Of a DNA stretch of 64,000 nucleotides, positions 27,416 to 36,264 are shown piece after piece. How positions within the stretch are numbered: position 1 is the first letter of the stretch; each line of letters begins with the position of its first letter. The position numbers and the translations under genes are program-made. Source of the stretch: Streptomyces sp. NBC_00258 (GTDB lineage Bacteria > Actinomycetota > Actinomycetes > Streptomycetales > Streptomycetaceae); assembly GCF_036182465.1 (NCBI RefSeq), contig NZ_CP108081.1, positions 124,001 to 188,000 on the forward strand, given 5' to 3'. The notes below the pieces were generated by a model that was not told where the DNA came from, ran no database searches, and was given only the letters and a program-made list of their open reading frames with translations.

Positions 27416-27425
27416 CGAGGCCCCC

Positions 27426-28106
27426 TCAGCCCGCGACGACCGGGTTGCTGACCCGGCCGACCCCGTCGATCTCGACCGTGACAACGTCGCCGGGCTGCAA
27501 CCACACAGGCGGCTTGCGCACCGCCCCGATTCCGGCAGGAGTACCAGTCAGCAGCAGGTCACCGGCTTCGAGTGTGATCGCCTCACTGACGAAGGCGATG
27601 AGTTCTGCAACCGAAAAAATCATGTCGCCGGTCGTGGACTCCTGCATGACCTGGCCGTTGACGAAGGTGCGCATCGCGAGCGCCTGAGGGTCACCCACCT
27701 CCGTAGCCGGCCGTCGTGTGGAGATCGGCAGGAACGTGTCGAAGGACTTGCCGCGCACCCACTGCCCGTCCGATGTCTGGACGTCCCGCGCAGACACGTC
27801 GTTCGCTGCCACGTACGCTGCCACGTACTGCAGTGCGTCCTCGACAGCAATCGCGCGGCCTCGACGTCCGATCACCACGCCGAGTTCAGCCTCGAAGTCG
27901 ACCTTCGTGGAAACTGTGGGCACTTTGATGTCGTCGCCGTCCCCGATGAGCGTGTTCGGCCACTTCGCGAACAACAGCGGCCGCTCCGGTAGTGGTGCAT
28001 CGATCTCGCGGGCGTGCTCGCGGTAGTTGAGCCCGATGCAGATGATCTTCGACGGGGTGATGCCGTCCGCATCGGTTTCCTGACTGGCGGTGACCAGTCC
28101 TTCCAT
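27426..28106 (-). CDS. Fumarylacetoacetate hydrolase-family enzyme (second copy)
   Basis: This 226-residue single-domain FAH protein starts at ATG 28106 behind AGGAGG. KIICIGLNYREHAREI, LLFAKWPNTLIGDGDDIKVP, DFEAELGVVIGRRGRAI (metal Glu72 and Glu74), NDVSARDVQTSDGQWVRGKS and LLTGTPAGIGAVRKPP are the family motifs. It resembles fumarylpyruvate hydrolases and the HpaG C-terminal half. It begins the transcription unit ending with the SDR at 26741, preceded by the ATCATATACAAT motif at about 28180. Confidence 0.92.
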   Translation of the reverse strand: MEGLVTASQETDADGITPSKIICIGLNYREHAREIDAPLPERPLLFAKWPNTLIGDGDDIKVPTVSTKVDFEAELGVVIGRRGRAIAVEDALQYVAAYVAANDVSARDVQTSDGQWVRGKSFDTFLPISTRRPATEVGDPQALAMRTFVNGQVMQESTTGDMIFSVAELIAFVSEAITLEAGDLLLTGTPAGIGAVRKPPVWLQPGDVVTVEIDGVGRVSNPVVAG

Positions 28107-28176
28107 GATTCCTCCTTGGAACGCCAACCGGCGGACGCGCAACATGGCGGCGCACGGCGACCGTCACTTGATAGAG

Positions 28177-28191
28177 AATTGTATATGATCC
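28177..28191. promoter_or_regulatory. Shared-motif site upstream of the FAH-SDR unit
   Basis: AATTGTATATGATCC (reverse strand GGATCATATACAATT) lies about 75 bp before the FAH start. One half matches the consensus half-site ATCATAT exactly. TACAAT on the minus strand could be the -10. Confidence 0.55.
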
Positions 28192-28368
28192 CTATGAGTG
28201 ATGTGTGTCTGAAGCAGAGAATTTGGAACGGCGCCGTCTTCGGAGAATCTGCCCCGCCGGCACCAGGGCGACGTGCCAGGCCAACACGGCGCGCTCCGGC
28301 CTCGCCGGTGCGCCCGGCGAGCTGACTTGCCCTTCTACAGGTCGTCCGAGGAGGTTCGGCCCGTCAGG

Positions 28369-29100
28369 TCAACCGTCGGCGTGCACCCCGGCGCGCTCTT
28401 CACCGAGATAGCTCGAGATCATGAGCTGCTCGTTCTCACGCAGTTTGGCTGCGCGCTCACTCAGGACGATCTCGCCATGCGAGAGCACGTAGCCGCGGTC
28501 GGCAATCTCCAACGCGAGCTGGACATGTTGCTCCACGAGAAGGACCGCACACCCTGACTCGTCGGCGTACTTGCGGACCACTGGGAGGATTCGCTCCACG
28601 ATCACTGGCGCCAGTCCGAGCGAGAGCTCGTCGAGCATGAGCAGCTTCGGTCGCCTCGCAAGCGCCCGCCCAATGGCCAGCATCTGCTGTTCCCCGCCGG
28701 ACAGCAGGCCGGCACGGCGGTCACGCAGTTCACGCAGCGCAGGAAAATGGTCATAGACGAGCCCTTCGTCCAAGGTCTCGCCCGGAGGCCCCACCCGAAT
28801 GTGCTCGCCGACAGTCAAACCGAAGAACAGGCCGCGATCGTCGGGTACGTGAGCAATCCCGAGTCGCGCTCGCGCCATCGGCGAAACGTCCGCGAGGTCT
28901 CTGCCCTCGAACACTATCTGCCCATTTATCGTCGGGAGGAGCCCGGAGACGGTATGCAGCGTTGTGGTCTTGCCTGCGCCATTGGCTCCGAGGAGCGCGA
29001 CCACCTCCCCCTTTGTGACGGTCATGTCCATGTTGCGGACAACCTCGGCCCCGTCGTACCCGGCGGTCATGTTCTCGATGGCCAGCACGGTGTCGCTCAC
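28369..29100 (-). CDS. Branched-chain-type ABC transporter ATP-binding protein (LivF)
   Basis: This 243-residue ATPase has Walker A GANGAGKTT, signature LLSGGEQQMLAIGRAL and Walker B LLMLDELSLGLAP. The LSLGLAP tail after the Walker B motif is characteristic of LivF. Its GTG start at 29100 overlaps the stop of the LivG gene. It powers uptake together with the LivG-like ATPase, the fused permease and the lipoprotein at 32221. HAAT-family transporters of this type also import aromatic acids, which suits the surrounding genes. Confidence 0.94.
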   Translation of the reverse strand: MSDTVLAIENMTAGYDGAEVVRNMDMTVTKGEVVALLGANGAGKTTTLHTVSGLLPTINGQIVFEGRDLADVSPMARARLGIAHVPDDRGLFFGLTVGEHIRVGPPGETLDEGLVYDHFPALRELRDRRAGLLSGGEQQMLAIGRALARRPKLLMLDELSLGLAPVIVERILPVVRKYADESGCAVLLVEQHVQLALEIADRGYVLSHGEIVLSERAAKLRENEQLMISSYLGEERAGVHADG

Positions 29101-29882
29101 TGGTGGTTCACCTCGATCTCGGCGTTCTTGATCAGTTTCTCGCCACTTGAGCCGAGGTACGCCTCCATGACACGAGGATCTCGGCACACGTCTGCAGGAG
29201 CACCGCGCGCGATCACCTTGCCGAATTCGAGTACGACGACGTGGTCACACACACTCAGCACCAGCCCCATGTCATGTTCGACGAGAAGCATGCCGATACC
29301 CTCACGGGTCAACGTGCGCAAGCGCTCACCGAACTCGAGCGACTCGTTGACGTCCAGACCCGCCGCCGGTTCGTCCAGGCAGAGCACCCGGGGTCCCTGA
29401 GCGACTGCTCGAGCCACCCCGACGAGCTTTCGGTGTCCCTGGGAGAGCTCCTGGGGCATTCGGTGGCGAAGGTCCGCCAGGCCGAGGAGGTCGAGGCTCT
29501 CCATGACCTTCGTGCCGGGCGGGCGCGGAGGCAGCACCATCTCCTTGAGCACCTGCAACGTCGGGGGGTGGTGTGCGGCCACGGCGACGTTCTGCTCAAC
29601 GGTGAGATCGTCGAACAGCTCGATCGACTGCCAGGTCCGCGCAAGGCCCCGCCGTGCTCGCTTGTTGGCTGGCATCGACGAGAGTTCCTGCTCGTCGAGC
29701 TGCACCGATCCGGAAGACGGGACGAAGCCGGTGACGGCATCGATCGTGGTCGTCTTGCCAGCGCCGTTGGGACCGATGAGCCCGACGAGTTGCCCGCCCT
29801 GAACGTCCAGGTCCACATCGCGAACCGCGTGCACGCCCCCGAAGGAGACACAAAGTCCTTTGGCTGAGAGTGCTGAACTCAT
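29097..29882 (-). CDS. Branched-chain-type ABC transporter ATP-binding protein (LivG)
   Basis: This 261-residue ATPase begins at ATG 29882. It has Walker A GPNGAGKTTTIDAVTG, a Q-loop with RTWQSIELFDDLTVEQN typical of LivG, a slightly variant signature LSQGHRKLVGVARA, and Walker B VLCLDEPAAGLD. It is 69 bp from the permease gene. The variant signature (Gln-Gly-His where LSGGQ is usual) is within what LivG proteins tolerate. Confidence 0.93.
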   Translation of the reverse strand: MSSALSAKGLCVSFGGVHAVRDVDLDVQGGQLVGLIGPNGAGKTTTIDAVTGFVPSSGSVQLDEQELSSMPANKRARRGLARTWQSIELFDDLTVEQNVAVAAHHPPTLQVLKEMVLPPRPPGTKVMESLDLLGLADLRHRMPQELSQGHRKLVGVARAVAQGPRVLCLDEPAAGLDVNESLEFGERLRTLTREGIGMLLVEHDMGLVLSVCDHVVVLEFGKVIARGAPADVCRDPRVMEAYLGSSGEKLIKNAEIEVNHQ

Positions 29883-29951
29883 CGCTGCGCCTTCCCGGGG
29901 TGTGCGAGATCCGGACCTGACCGACTCAGCCCCGCGGGCCGCGACCATGTT

Positions 29952-32024
29952 CTACGAAACATTGCGGGTCACTCCCATCGCGGCCGCGTCAGCGCCTTCG
30001 TGACTGCTCGTCGTCGACACAGGCGAGGCACCGGCACGGCGGGGTCGGAACCGTCCCAGGATCCGCTCGATCGAGTCCATCGTGTAGAGCGCAACACCCT
30101 GGGGGTAATAGATCACCGTCAGGACCAGTGACACACCGCCGATCCACAACAGCGCGTTCGTGCTGAGGCCGGTCCAATTCTGGAGAAGCACAGCGATGAG
30201 GCCACCCGGAACCATCAGGCCGGCGTTGACAGCGCCGAAGGTCGTCGTGATCCCCCCCATATAGGCGAACGCGACGAATCCAAGAGCCGTGATGAGGCCC
30301 CATCGGGATGCACTGACACTGCCGAGGTTGTAGGCCGCAAGCACTCCGGCCAGTCCGGCAATGGCCGAGGAGATGGCGAAGGCCGCGATCTTGACGTTGC
30401 GGACGCTGATGCCGGCCGCTGCGGCTGCACGCTCGTTGGAACGTACTGCGAGCATCTGACGGCCGAGCGTGCTTCGGCGGAGGTTCGCCACGAACAGGCC
30501 CACGACGAGAGTGATCGCGAGGACCTCAAGGCCCACAAGTGGGCTGGGCAGTTTTCCATCCCAACCCGGGAAGCCGGCTCGTGGGCCAAGGTCAAGGCCG
30601 AACAACCGGGGCGAGGGAACCGGCGAGTTGGAGGGATCCTGGCCGAGAGTCGGATTGGAGAACACGAACTGCTCGATGGCGACTGCCGCCGCAAGTGTCA
30701 CGATGGCCAGATTCACCCCTCGCACACGAAGGGCGGGAATCGCTGCTGCCAAGCCGAAGATCACGGCGACTCCGATGGCCAGGATCGGCGCCAGGGGCAG
30801 CCCGATCCCGGCGTGCAGGGCGAGCTTGGAGATGGCGAAAGCCGCAACGCCCGCGAGCGCGACGTGCACCAGCGACACCTGTCCGACGAAGCCCACGATG
30901 ACCACCAACGACAAGCAGATGATCACGCCGAGCAGCGAGTTGACCGTGGCTTGACGCAGGTCGAATGTGAACACCATGATCGCACCGACGCCGAGGACAG
31001 CGGATACCAACGTCGGCACAGTCAGGCGACGAGCTTCCGGCGCTGCCGGCAGCCGCTGCTCGCTCAGGGTGCCACGCGAAGGCAGTTTGGCTCCTCGCCA
31101 GAGCAACGCACCGACGATCACGGCCAGATACACCACCGACTCCACGCCGGGCATCGCAGTGCCGCTTGTGGTCGGGAACCACGACAGTGTCTGCACGTAC
31201 GTCACCACGGAGCCTACGATTCCCATGGCTATGCCCGCCGCGGCAGCAACGCCGAACGACGTGAAGCCGGCCAGCAGGGCCGCTCCGAGTGCGGGGACGA
31301 CCGCCAGACTGATCGTTGTCGTATCGAGCTGCGTGGTCGGCGCGACGATGACGCCGAACGTTCCTGCCAATGTGGCGGCGATGGTCGTGTTGTAGAGCGA
31401 CAAACGCTGCGGGTTGATGCCGATCAGCATCGCGTTCGTCTCGCTCTCGGACGCCGCGCGGGTAGCCAGTCCGAAGCCGGTGAAACGGTAGACACAGATC
31501 AACATCACCGCCACGACGGCCACGAGTCCAGCGACAAAGAATCGATCGGTCGGCACAGGCACCCCGAACAGCGTCAGCGAGTCATCGGGGCCGTTCGGGA
31601 AGATGGCCGGCGCGGCGAGTCCGGTGGGTCCGAACCGCATCGCGAACACCGACTGCAAGGTCAGGAAAACGCCCAGTGAAACCATGAGCTTTGCGAGCGG
31701 CGATGCGGTGCGCAACGGACGGAACAAGAACAGGTCCAATGCTGCGCCAAGCGCCATGCACGCCACAATCGTGGTGAGGAACGCGGGTACGGGGGCCCAT
31801 GGTCCGCCGAGACCAATCCGGTGCGGCGGGAACGGGAACGGCATGAAGATCGAGCCATCGGTGCGGAGTGAATAATAAAGGAAAGCACCAAAAGTGGCGA
31901 TCGAGCCGGTAGCGAGGTTGATGACACCCGAACCCCGATACTGCGCGACGAGTGATACCGACAAGGCGGCAATCAGGGCCGCTGGGCCCAGACCCAGTGC
32001 CACGAAAACTACTAGCTGGTCCAC
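29952..32024 (-). CDS. Fused LivH-LivM ABC permease
   Basis: This 690-residue membrane protein joins two permease domains usually encoded separately. Residues 1-295 (LVVFVALGLGPAALIAALSV and GSGVINLATGSIATFGAFLY) are LivH-like. Residues from about 340 (VSLVHVALAGVAAFAISKLA and SNERAAAAAGISVRNVKIAA) are LivM-like. A basic linker, LPSRGTLSEQRLPAAPEARR, joins them. Fusion fixes the heterodimer stoichiometry. About 195 bp with a strong hairpin separates it from the binding-protein gene upstream. Confidence 0.93.
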   Translation of the reverse strand: MDQLVVFVALGLGPAALIAALSVSLVAQYRGSGVINLATGSIATFGAFLYYSLRTDGSIFMPFPFPPHRIGLGGPWAPVPAFLTTIVACMALGAALDLFLFRPLRTASPLAKLMVSLGVFLTLQSVFAMRFGPTGLAAPAIFPNGPDDSLTLFGVPVPTDRFFVAGLVAVVAVMLICVYRFTGFGLATRAASESETNAMLIGINPQRLSLYNTTIAATLAGTFGVIVAPTTQLDTTTISLAVVPALGAALLAGFTSFGVAAAAGIAMGIVGSVVTYVQTLSWFPTTSGTAMPGVESVVYLAVIVGALLWRGAKLPSRGTLSEQRLPAAPEARRLTVPTLVSAVLGVGAIMVFTFDLRQATVNSLLGVIICLSLVVIVGFVGQVSLVHVALAGVAAFAISKLALHAGIGLPLAPILAIGVAVIFGLAAAIPALRVRGVNLAIVTLAAAVAIEQFVFSNPTLGQDPSNSPVPSPRLFGLDLGPRAGFPGWDGKLPSPLVGLEVLAITLVVGLFVANLRRSTLGRQMLAVRSNERAAAAAGISVRNVKIAAFAISSAIAGLAGVLAAYNLGSVSASRWGLITALGFVAFAYMGGITTTFGAVNAGLMVPGGLIAVLLQNWTGLSTNALLWIGGVSLVLTVIYYPQGVALYTMDSIERILGRFRPRRAGASPVSTTSSHEGADAAAMGVTRNVS

Positions 32025-32140
32025 GTTGCCATCTCCAACATTGAATCATTGCTCAGATCATGCGGCTGGCCCCGGCGCCGATCTCTCCATCGAAGCCGCT
32101 GAAGGATGGCGTACCTGCCTCATCAAGGGTATGTGCGGTT

Positions 32141-32180
32141 CCTGGGCCGTCCGAAAGCCCGGCCTTCCGGACGGCCCAGG
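32141..32180 (-). terminator. Strong hairpin between binding-protein and permease genes
   Basis: CCTGGGCCGTCCG and CGGACGGCCCAGG form a perfect 13-bp stem around a 14-base loop, 40-80 bp after the binding-protein stop. It could act as a partial terminator or mRNA stabiliser, giving excess binding protein over permease. This is a common arrangement in ABC uptake operons. Confidence 0.65.
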
Positions 32181-32220
32181 TCGTCAAGTCTGTCGGCGAA
32201 GCCGACATTGCGCGTCCCTG

Positions 32221-33558
32221 TCAGAAGGTGGTCCCAGGGATGGGGTAGACCCACTTTCCGTCGGTCGCGTCCTTCCACTTGCCATCACCAAGATAGGTGA
32301 AGAATCTGTTGCCAAGCCCGGCCAGCGCGGGGTATGGCTGCTTGCCGAAGCTGACCTTCGGCTGCCCGAGGAAGAGGGGCCCGGGATCGCTGTCGGCGGC
32401 TTCTTTGAAGGTGGCCAGCGAAATGTTGTCAGGACCCTTCTCCCTGAGCCACTTGGCGATGGTGAGCACACCCCCGAAGGCTGCCGGCGCACCGAACTGA
32501 TCCTTGACGTTTGCCACCTGGGTCGGGGCGTACTTGTTCAGGGCGTAAAGGAAAGTTCCGACCTGGCCAGTCGGGTCTGGGCGGTTGACACTCTGGTATT
32601 CCTGAAAGTACGTCCAGCCCTTCGGATAGTCACCGAGTGTCTTCTTGACCGAAGGATCCAGGCAGCCCGGGAACGCAAGGGTCGGCTTGTCGGCAGAGCC
32701 GAGCTGCTTCAGTGCCTTGTAGGCCGTGATGCAGGCCTGTGCCGTCCCGGCATTGTTTTCGATGCCCTCGGATTGCTGAACCTTCCCGGCAACCAGTGGT
32801 GCGAGAGCGTCCGGCGCATCCGGCTTCAGAAACGCGGTGTGGAGGTTTATCCCTCCCGCCTTGAAGATGTGGGTGTAGACCTCGGCGAACCCGCGGAGCT
32901 CCGGAGTGTCCAGATTGATGTTGCTGACGGACTTGACCTTGGCGTAGTCGCGCATGTAAGTAACCTGGGCGCCGAGAGCGAGGAACCCAGGCCGCAAAAA
33001 GAACGCGTTCTTCAGTTTCGCCTCGTCGGGCGCGAGAGGCGACAACCCGACGAACGGCTTGTTCGAGTTTCCGATGCCGGCCATGAAGGAAGCCTGTGCG
33101 CCAGAAGCCTCTCCTGCGAACATGACCTTGATGGCGTCGTCGTTCAAGAACCTCTGGGCGCAGGCCTGCCCTTGTTCGGGATCCGTGCCGACGATGCATT
33201 CCTTGAGTTTGAGTGGATGCCCGTCGATGCCGCCCAGCTCGTCGTTCAGGAACTTCACTGCGGTCCGGACGGACTCCGAGTACCAGGGGACCGCTGATGC
33301 GCCGCCGCTGTCCTGGTTCATCCAGCCGATCACGATCGGCGTCTTGGAAGCGTCCGCCTTACCAGCAGTCCCGCCCGTGTACGCAAGTGCAGTCTTGACT
33401 GCGCCGGCTCGGTTCGAGCCCATCGCGTCGCTCCCTTTCGAAGGGTCCGATCCCGACGTCGGACTCGGCCCGCACCCAGCCAAGACAAGCGCCACCGCGA
33501 TCCCGGTGATCGAGAGCCACGACTTCGAGCTGGCCCCTCGCGACGTTCTTCGCATCAT
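32221..33558 (-). CDS. Branched-chain-type ABC transporter substrate-binding lipoprotein
   Basis: This 445-residue exported lipoprotein starts at ATG 33558 (or the adjacent ATG 33555) behind AGGAGCG. The signal peptide is MMRRTSRGASSKSWLSITGI and AVALVLAGC, with lipobox cysteine 29, followed by a Ser/Gly/Lys linker. The mature part (IVIGWMNQDSGGASAVPWYS and VKFLNDELGGIDGHPLKLKE) matches Peripla_BP_6/LivK-like proteins. It leads the transporter operon, and the palindrome at 33625 lies about 70 bp upstream. The ligand cannot be read from sequence; aromatic or amine compounds fit the context better than leucine. Confidence 0.92.
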   Translation of the reverse strand: MMRRTSRGASSKSWLSITGIAVALVLAGCGPSPTSGSDPSKGSDAMGSNRAGAVKTALAYTGGTAGKADASKTPIVIGWMNQDSGGASAVPWYSESVRTAVKFLNDELGGIDGHPLKLKECIVGTDPEQGQACAQRFLNDDAIKVMFAGEASGAQASFMAGIGNSNKPFVGLSPLAPDEAKLKNAFFLRPGFLALGAQVTYMRDYAKVKSVSNINLDTPELRGFAEVYTHIFKAGGINLHTAFLKPDAPDALAPLVAGKVQQSEGIENNAGTAQACITAYKALKQLGSADKPTLAFPGCLDPSVKKTLGDYPKGWTYFQEYQSVNRPDPTGQVGTFLYALNKYAPTQVANVKDQFGAPAAFGGVLTIAKWLREKGPDNISLATFKEAADSDPGPLFLGQPKVSFGKQPYPALAGLGNRFFTYLGDGKWKDATDGKWVYPIPGTTF

Positions 33559-33624
33559 CAACGCGCTCCTATCGTTCCAGTTCAGGGAACCGTACCCCGC
33601 CAACCCCCGAAATGCTATACTGAA

Positions 33625-33637
33625 TTCATATATGATC
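33625..33637. promoter_or_regulatory. Palindromic operator upstream of the binding protein
   Basis: TTCATATATGATC is close to the perfect site at 34097. It lies about 70 bp upstream of the lipoprotein start, with TATAGC-like -10 sequence just downstream on the minus strand, so here the palindrome occupies the spacer or -35 region rather than the -10. Confidence 0.65.
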
Positions 33638-33675
33638 TGAGTGGTGATTCTGCGCGTCGGGGTGCATCTGCGGCA

Positions 33676-34020
33676 CTACGAGGTGATGTGCTCTTCCAGC
33701 ACGTACTCGCGAATCTCCAGGCTGTCGGGGTGGAACAGGTTCGGGGAGTCATCGTCGTTCTGCTGGCGATTCTCCGGCCGGTCCATCTGTGCGACCCACT
33801 CCTGGTGGGCGGCCTTGTCGGCGAACCCGAACTCGACCATCACGTCGAAGTCGAATCCATCGCTCGCCGACCCCTCCGGAACCAGGTAGTTGCGTCGATA
33901 GATCGGCGGGGACGGCGCCATGCTCAGGATCAGCGGGACATGGCGGTTCTCGTAGTAGTCGACGAACTCCTCGCGACTGAGTCCGTCTCTCTTCTTGAGG
34001 AAGACAATGACCTTATACAT
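33676..34020 (-). CDS. EthD-domain protein, copy 1
   Basis: This 114-residue ferredoxin-like alpha+beta-barrel protein belongs to the EthD family. MYKVIVFLKKRDGLSREEFV, NRHVPLILSMAPSPPIYRRN, FDVMVEFGFADKAAHQEWVA and EIREYVLEEHI are the main elements. It is about 70% identical by eye to the EthD protein at 35849. EthD proteins accompany oxidative degradation pathways and act as small dimeric enzymes or accessory proteins of unclear chemistry. ATG 34020 has GAGGAG upstream, and its control region holds the best operator of the window. Confidence 0.87.
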   Translation of the reverse strand: MYKVIVFLKKRDGLSREEFVDYYENRHVPLILSMAPSPPIYRRNYLVPEGSASDGFDFDVMVEFGFADKAAHQEWVAQMDRPENRQQNDDDSPNLFHPDSLEIREYVLEEHITS

Positions 34021-34096
34021 GCGGCATGACTCCTCTCCGCGAGCGCCGCCGAGGGGCGCCGAGCGGGTCTGCGACAACGAGCGGACTCTCCGCTCG

Positions 34097-34120
34097 CATG
34101 AAATCATATATGATTTCATG
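34097..34120. promoter_or_regulatory. Perfect 24-bp palindromic operator
   Basis: The 12-base half CATGAAATCATA is followed by its exact reverse complement TATGATTTCATG, with no spacer. It lies about 77 bp upstream of EthD copy 1 and is the strongest version of the motif found before many catabolic genes here. Confidence 0.8.
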
Positions 34121-34251
34121 GTTAGATTGCAATGGTTCGACTGAAGGCGCCGACAAATCGCCGAATGCCACCGGTCCTGCGGCCAGGTTTTTGCGTGTCC
34201 CAGCCGCTAGAACCGGAGTTCGACAGCCGGACCGATGCGGTCTCCGGTGTC

Positions 34252-35718
34252 TCAGCGCGTCTGGATCCAGATGGTCTTGAGCTCGGTGTACTGGTCAAGC
34301 GCTTCGACCCCGTTGTCGCGGCCTCCGAAGCCGGACTGCTTGTAGCCGCCGAAGGGCGTGGTGACATCGCCCTCGGAGAAGCAGTTGACCGAGACGGTGC
34401 CGGCTCGGATGGCGCGCGAAACCCGGATGGCGGAATCGACGTTCTGCGTCCAGACGGAGGCGGCCAGCCCATAGTTCGTCTCGTTGGCGAGTCTGATGCC
34501 ATCGGCCTCGTCATCGAACACGATCGTCGAAAGCACTGGCCCGAAGATCTCCTCACGGGCGATCGTCATGTTGTTGTCCACCCCGTCGAAAATGGTCGGT
34601 GCCACGAAGTAACCGCCGCTGCCTTCCAGAGCACGTCCCCCACCGGTACGGAGCTGGGCACCCTCCTTCGTGCCCGCCTCGATGAACCCCATCACCTTGG
34701 CGAAGTGGTTCGCATCGATCATCGGCCCGATGCGCGTCGCATCGTCGAGGGGATCGCCGACCTTCCAGTCGGCCAGGCTGGAGACGAGCCGCTCGACGAG
34801 TTCCTCGTGTCTGCTGCGGTGAACGATGAGCCGCGACCCGCTCGAGCAGTTCTCACCCATGTTCCAGAACCCTGCGGCCAAGATGTCGTCGACCATCACG
34901 TCGAGCTCCGGTGCGTCGGCCAGCACCAACTGCGGGCTCTTGCCGCCGCACTCCAGCACCACTCGTTTGAGGTTGGACTGTGCGGCGTACTGCAGGAACA
35001 GCCGTCCGACCTCGGTCGATCCAGTGAAGGAGACGACGTCGATACCCGGATGACGACCCAGCGCCGCCCCGGCAGACTCGCCGTAGCCAGGCAGGACATT
35101 GAGTACACCGGCCGGCACGCCTGCCTCGAGAGCGAGCTGACCCATCAACAGCGCGCTGAGGGAGGTCTGCTCGGCGGGCTTCACCACGATGCTCGAACCG
35201 CTCGCCAGAGCAGGCGCGACCTTCCAGGCGAACATCAATGCAGGAAAGTTCCACGGCAGCACCGCCGCTACGACGCCGATGGGCTCCCGGACGATCAGGC
35301 CCAGGATGTCCGGCGCTGTGGGAGCAACCCGGTCGTAGAGCTTGTCGATCAGCTCCGCACACCAGCGAAACGTGCTGATCGCCTCCGGGACGTCACCGTC
35401 GCGTGTATCGCTGATCGGCTTCCCGGCCTCCAGGCAGTCGAGGGCGATGATCTCGTCCGCGTGCTCCTCGAGCAGGTCGGCATACCGCAGCAACACCCGC
35501 TTGCGCTCAGCGGGAGCGAGCCGACTCCATGTGCCGGCCTCGAAGACCGAGCGGGCTGCCGCTACTGCGGCGTCGACATCGGCCGCGCCACATGCCGCGA
35601 CCGCCGTCAGCGTCTCCCCCGTGGCGGGATTGAGGGTGGTCAGCGTCTCGCCGGACGCTGCGTTGACAAACGACTCGCCTATCAGAGCTTGGCGGGGTGT
35701 GTTCGGAAGGCTGATCAC
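34252..35718 (-). CDS. Aldehyde dehydrogenase (betaine/aminobutyraldehyde-like)
   Basis: This 488-residue NAD-dependent dehydrogenase starts at GTG 35718, behind GAGGAG. The general base is E256 in VVLECGGKSPQLVLAD and the nucleophile C291 in NMGENCSSGSR. The GENCSSGSRL context and the CLEAGKPISDTRDGDVPEAI segment resemble PuuC and gamma-aminobutyraldehyde or betaine-aldehyde dehydrogenases. It lies between two EthD paralogues on the same strand. A substrate formed by N-dealkylation is an attractive but unproven idea. Confidence 0.9.
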   Translation of the reverse strand: MISLPNTPRQALIGESFVNAASGETLTTLNPATGETLTAVAACGAADVDAAVAAARSVFEAGTWSRLAPAERKRVLLRYADLLEEHADEIIALDCLEAGKPISDTRDGDVPEAISTFRWCAELIDKLYDRVAPTAPDILGLIVREPIGVVAAVLPWNFPALMFAWKVAPALASGSSIVVKPAEQTSLSALLMGQLALEAGVPAGVLNVLPGYGESAGAALGRHPGIDVVSFTGSTEVGRLFLQYAAQSNLKRVVLECGGKSPQLVLADAPELDVMVDDILAAGFWNMGENCSSGSRLIVHRSRHEELVERLVSSLADWKVGDPLDDATRIGPMIDANHFAKVMGFIEAGTKEGAQLRTGGGRALEGSGGYFVAPTIFDGVDNNMTIAREEIFGPVLSTIVFDDEADGIRLANETNYGLAASVWTQNVDSAIRVSRAIRAGTVSVNCFSEGDVTTPFGGYKQSGFGGRDNGVEALDQYTELKTIWIQTR

Positions 35719-35848
35719 TGGCGCGGACTCCTCACAATGCTGACGATGACCTGAAGCGGGAGCTGAGGGCTTCGCGGACGCTCGGAGCGGCGCGGCCGCA
35801 CTGTGGCTTGCGGCTGGTCCAGCGCAGCCACGCAGTGGCCCGATCCAA

Positions 35849-36178
35849 CTACTTGGTGATGTACTCCTCGAGCACATACTCCGCGATCTCGTGGCTGTCC
35901 GGGTGGAACAGATCCGGTGCGTCAGCCCAGGCTTCAGGCCGGTCCAGCTGAGCGACCCAAGCGGCGTGAGCGGCCTTGTCCTCGAACCCCAGCTCCACCA
36001 TCACGTCGAAGTCGATGCCCTTGGCGGACTCCTCGGGCACGAGGTAGTTGCGCCGATAGACCGGCGGCGACGGCGCCAGGCTGAGCATCAGCGGCACGTG
36101 GTGCTGCTCGTACTGCTCGATGAACTCGCCCCGTGTCAGCCCGTCGCGCTTCTTCAGAAATGCGATCACCTTGTACAT
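35849..36178 (-). CDS. EthD-domain protein, copy 2
   Basis: This 109-residue paralogue of the protein at 33676 has matching MYKVIAFLKKRDGLTRGEFI, HHVPLMLSLAPSPPVYRRNY, FDVMVELGFEDKAAHAAWVA and EYVLEEYITK. ATG 36178 is the start. Both copies end in a conserved YVLEE(H/Y)IT tail and both have the shared palindrome upstream. They may form a hetero- or homodimer and act on the product of the dehydrogenase between them. Confidence 0.87.
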   Translation of the reverse strand: MYKVIAFLKKRDGLTRGEFIEQYEQHHVPLMLSLAPSPPVYRRNYLVPEESAKGIDFDVMVELGFEDKAAHAAWVAQLDRPEAWADAPDLFHPDSHEIAEYVLEEYITK

Positions 36179-36264
36179 CGAAACGTGGTCCTTCCACTTG
36201 TGTGCCGCGCCCATTCGGCGACAGCGGCGCTTCTCGCCGCACCACTCCGGCGAGGGAGAGCCAA

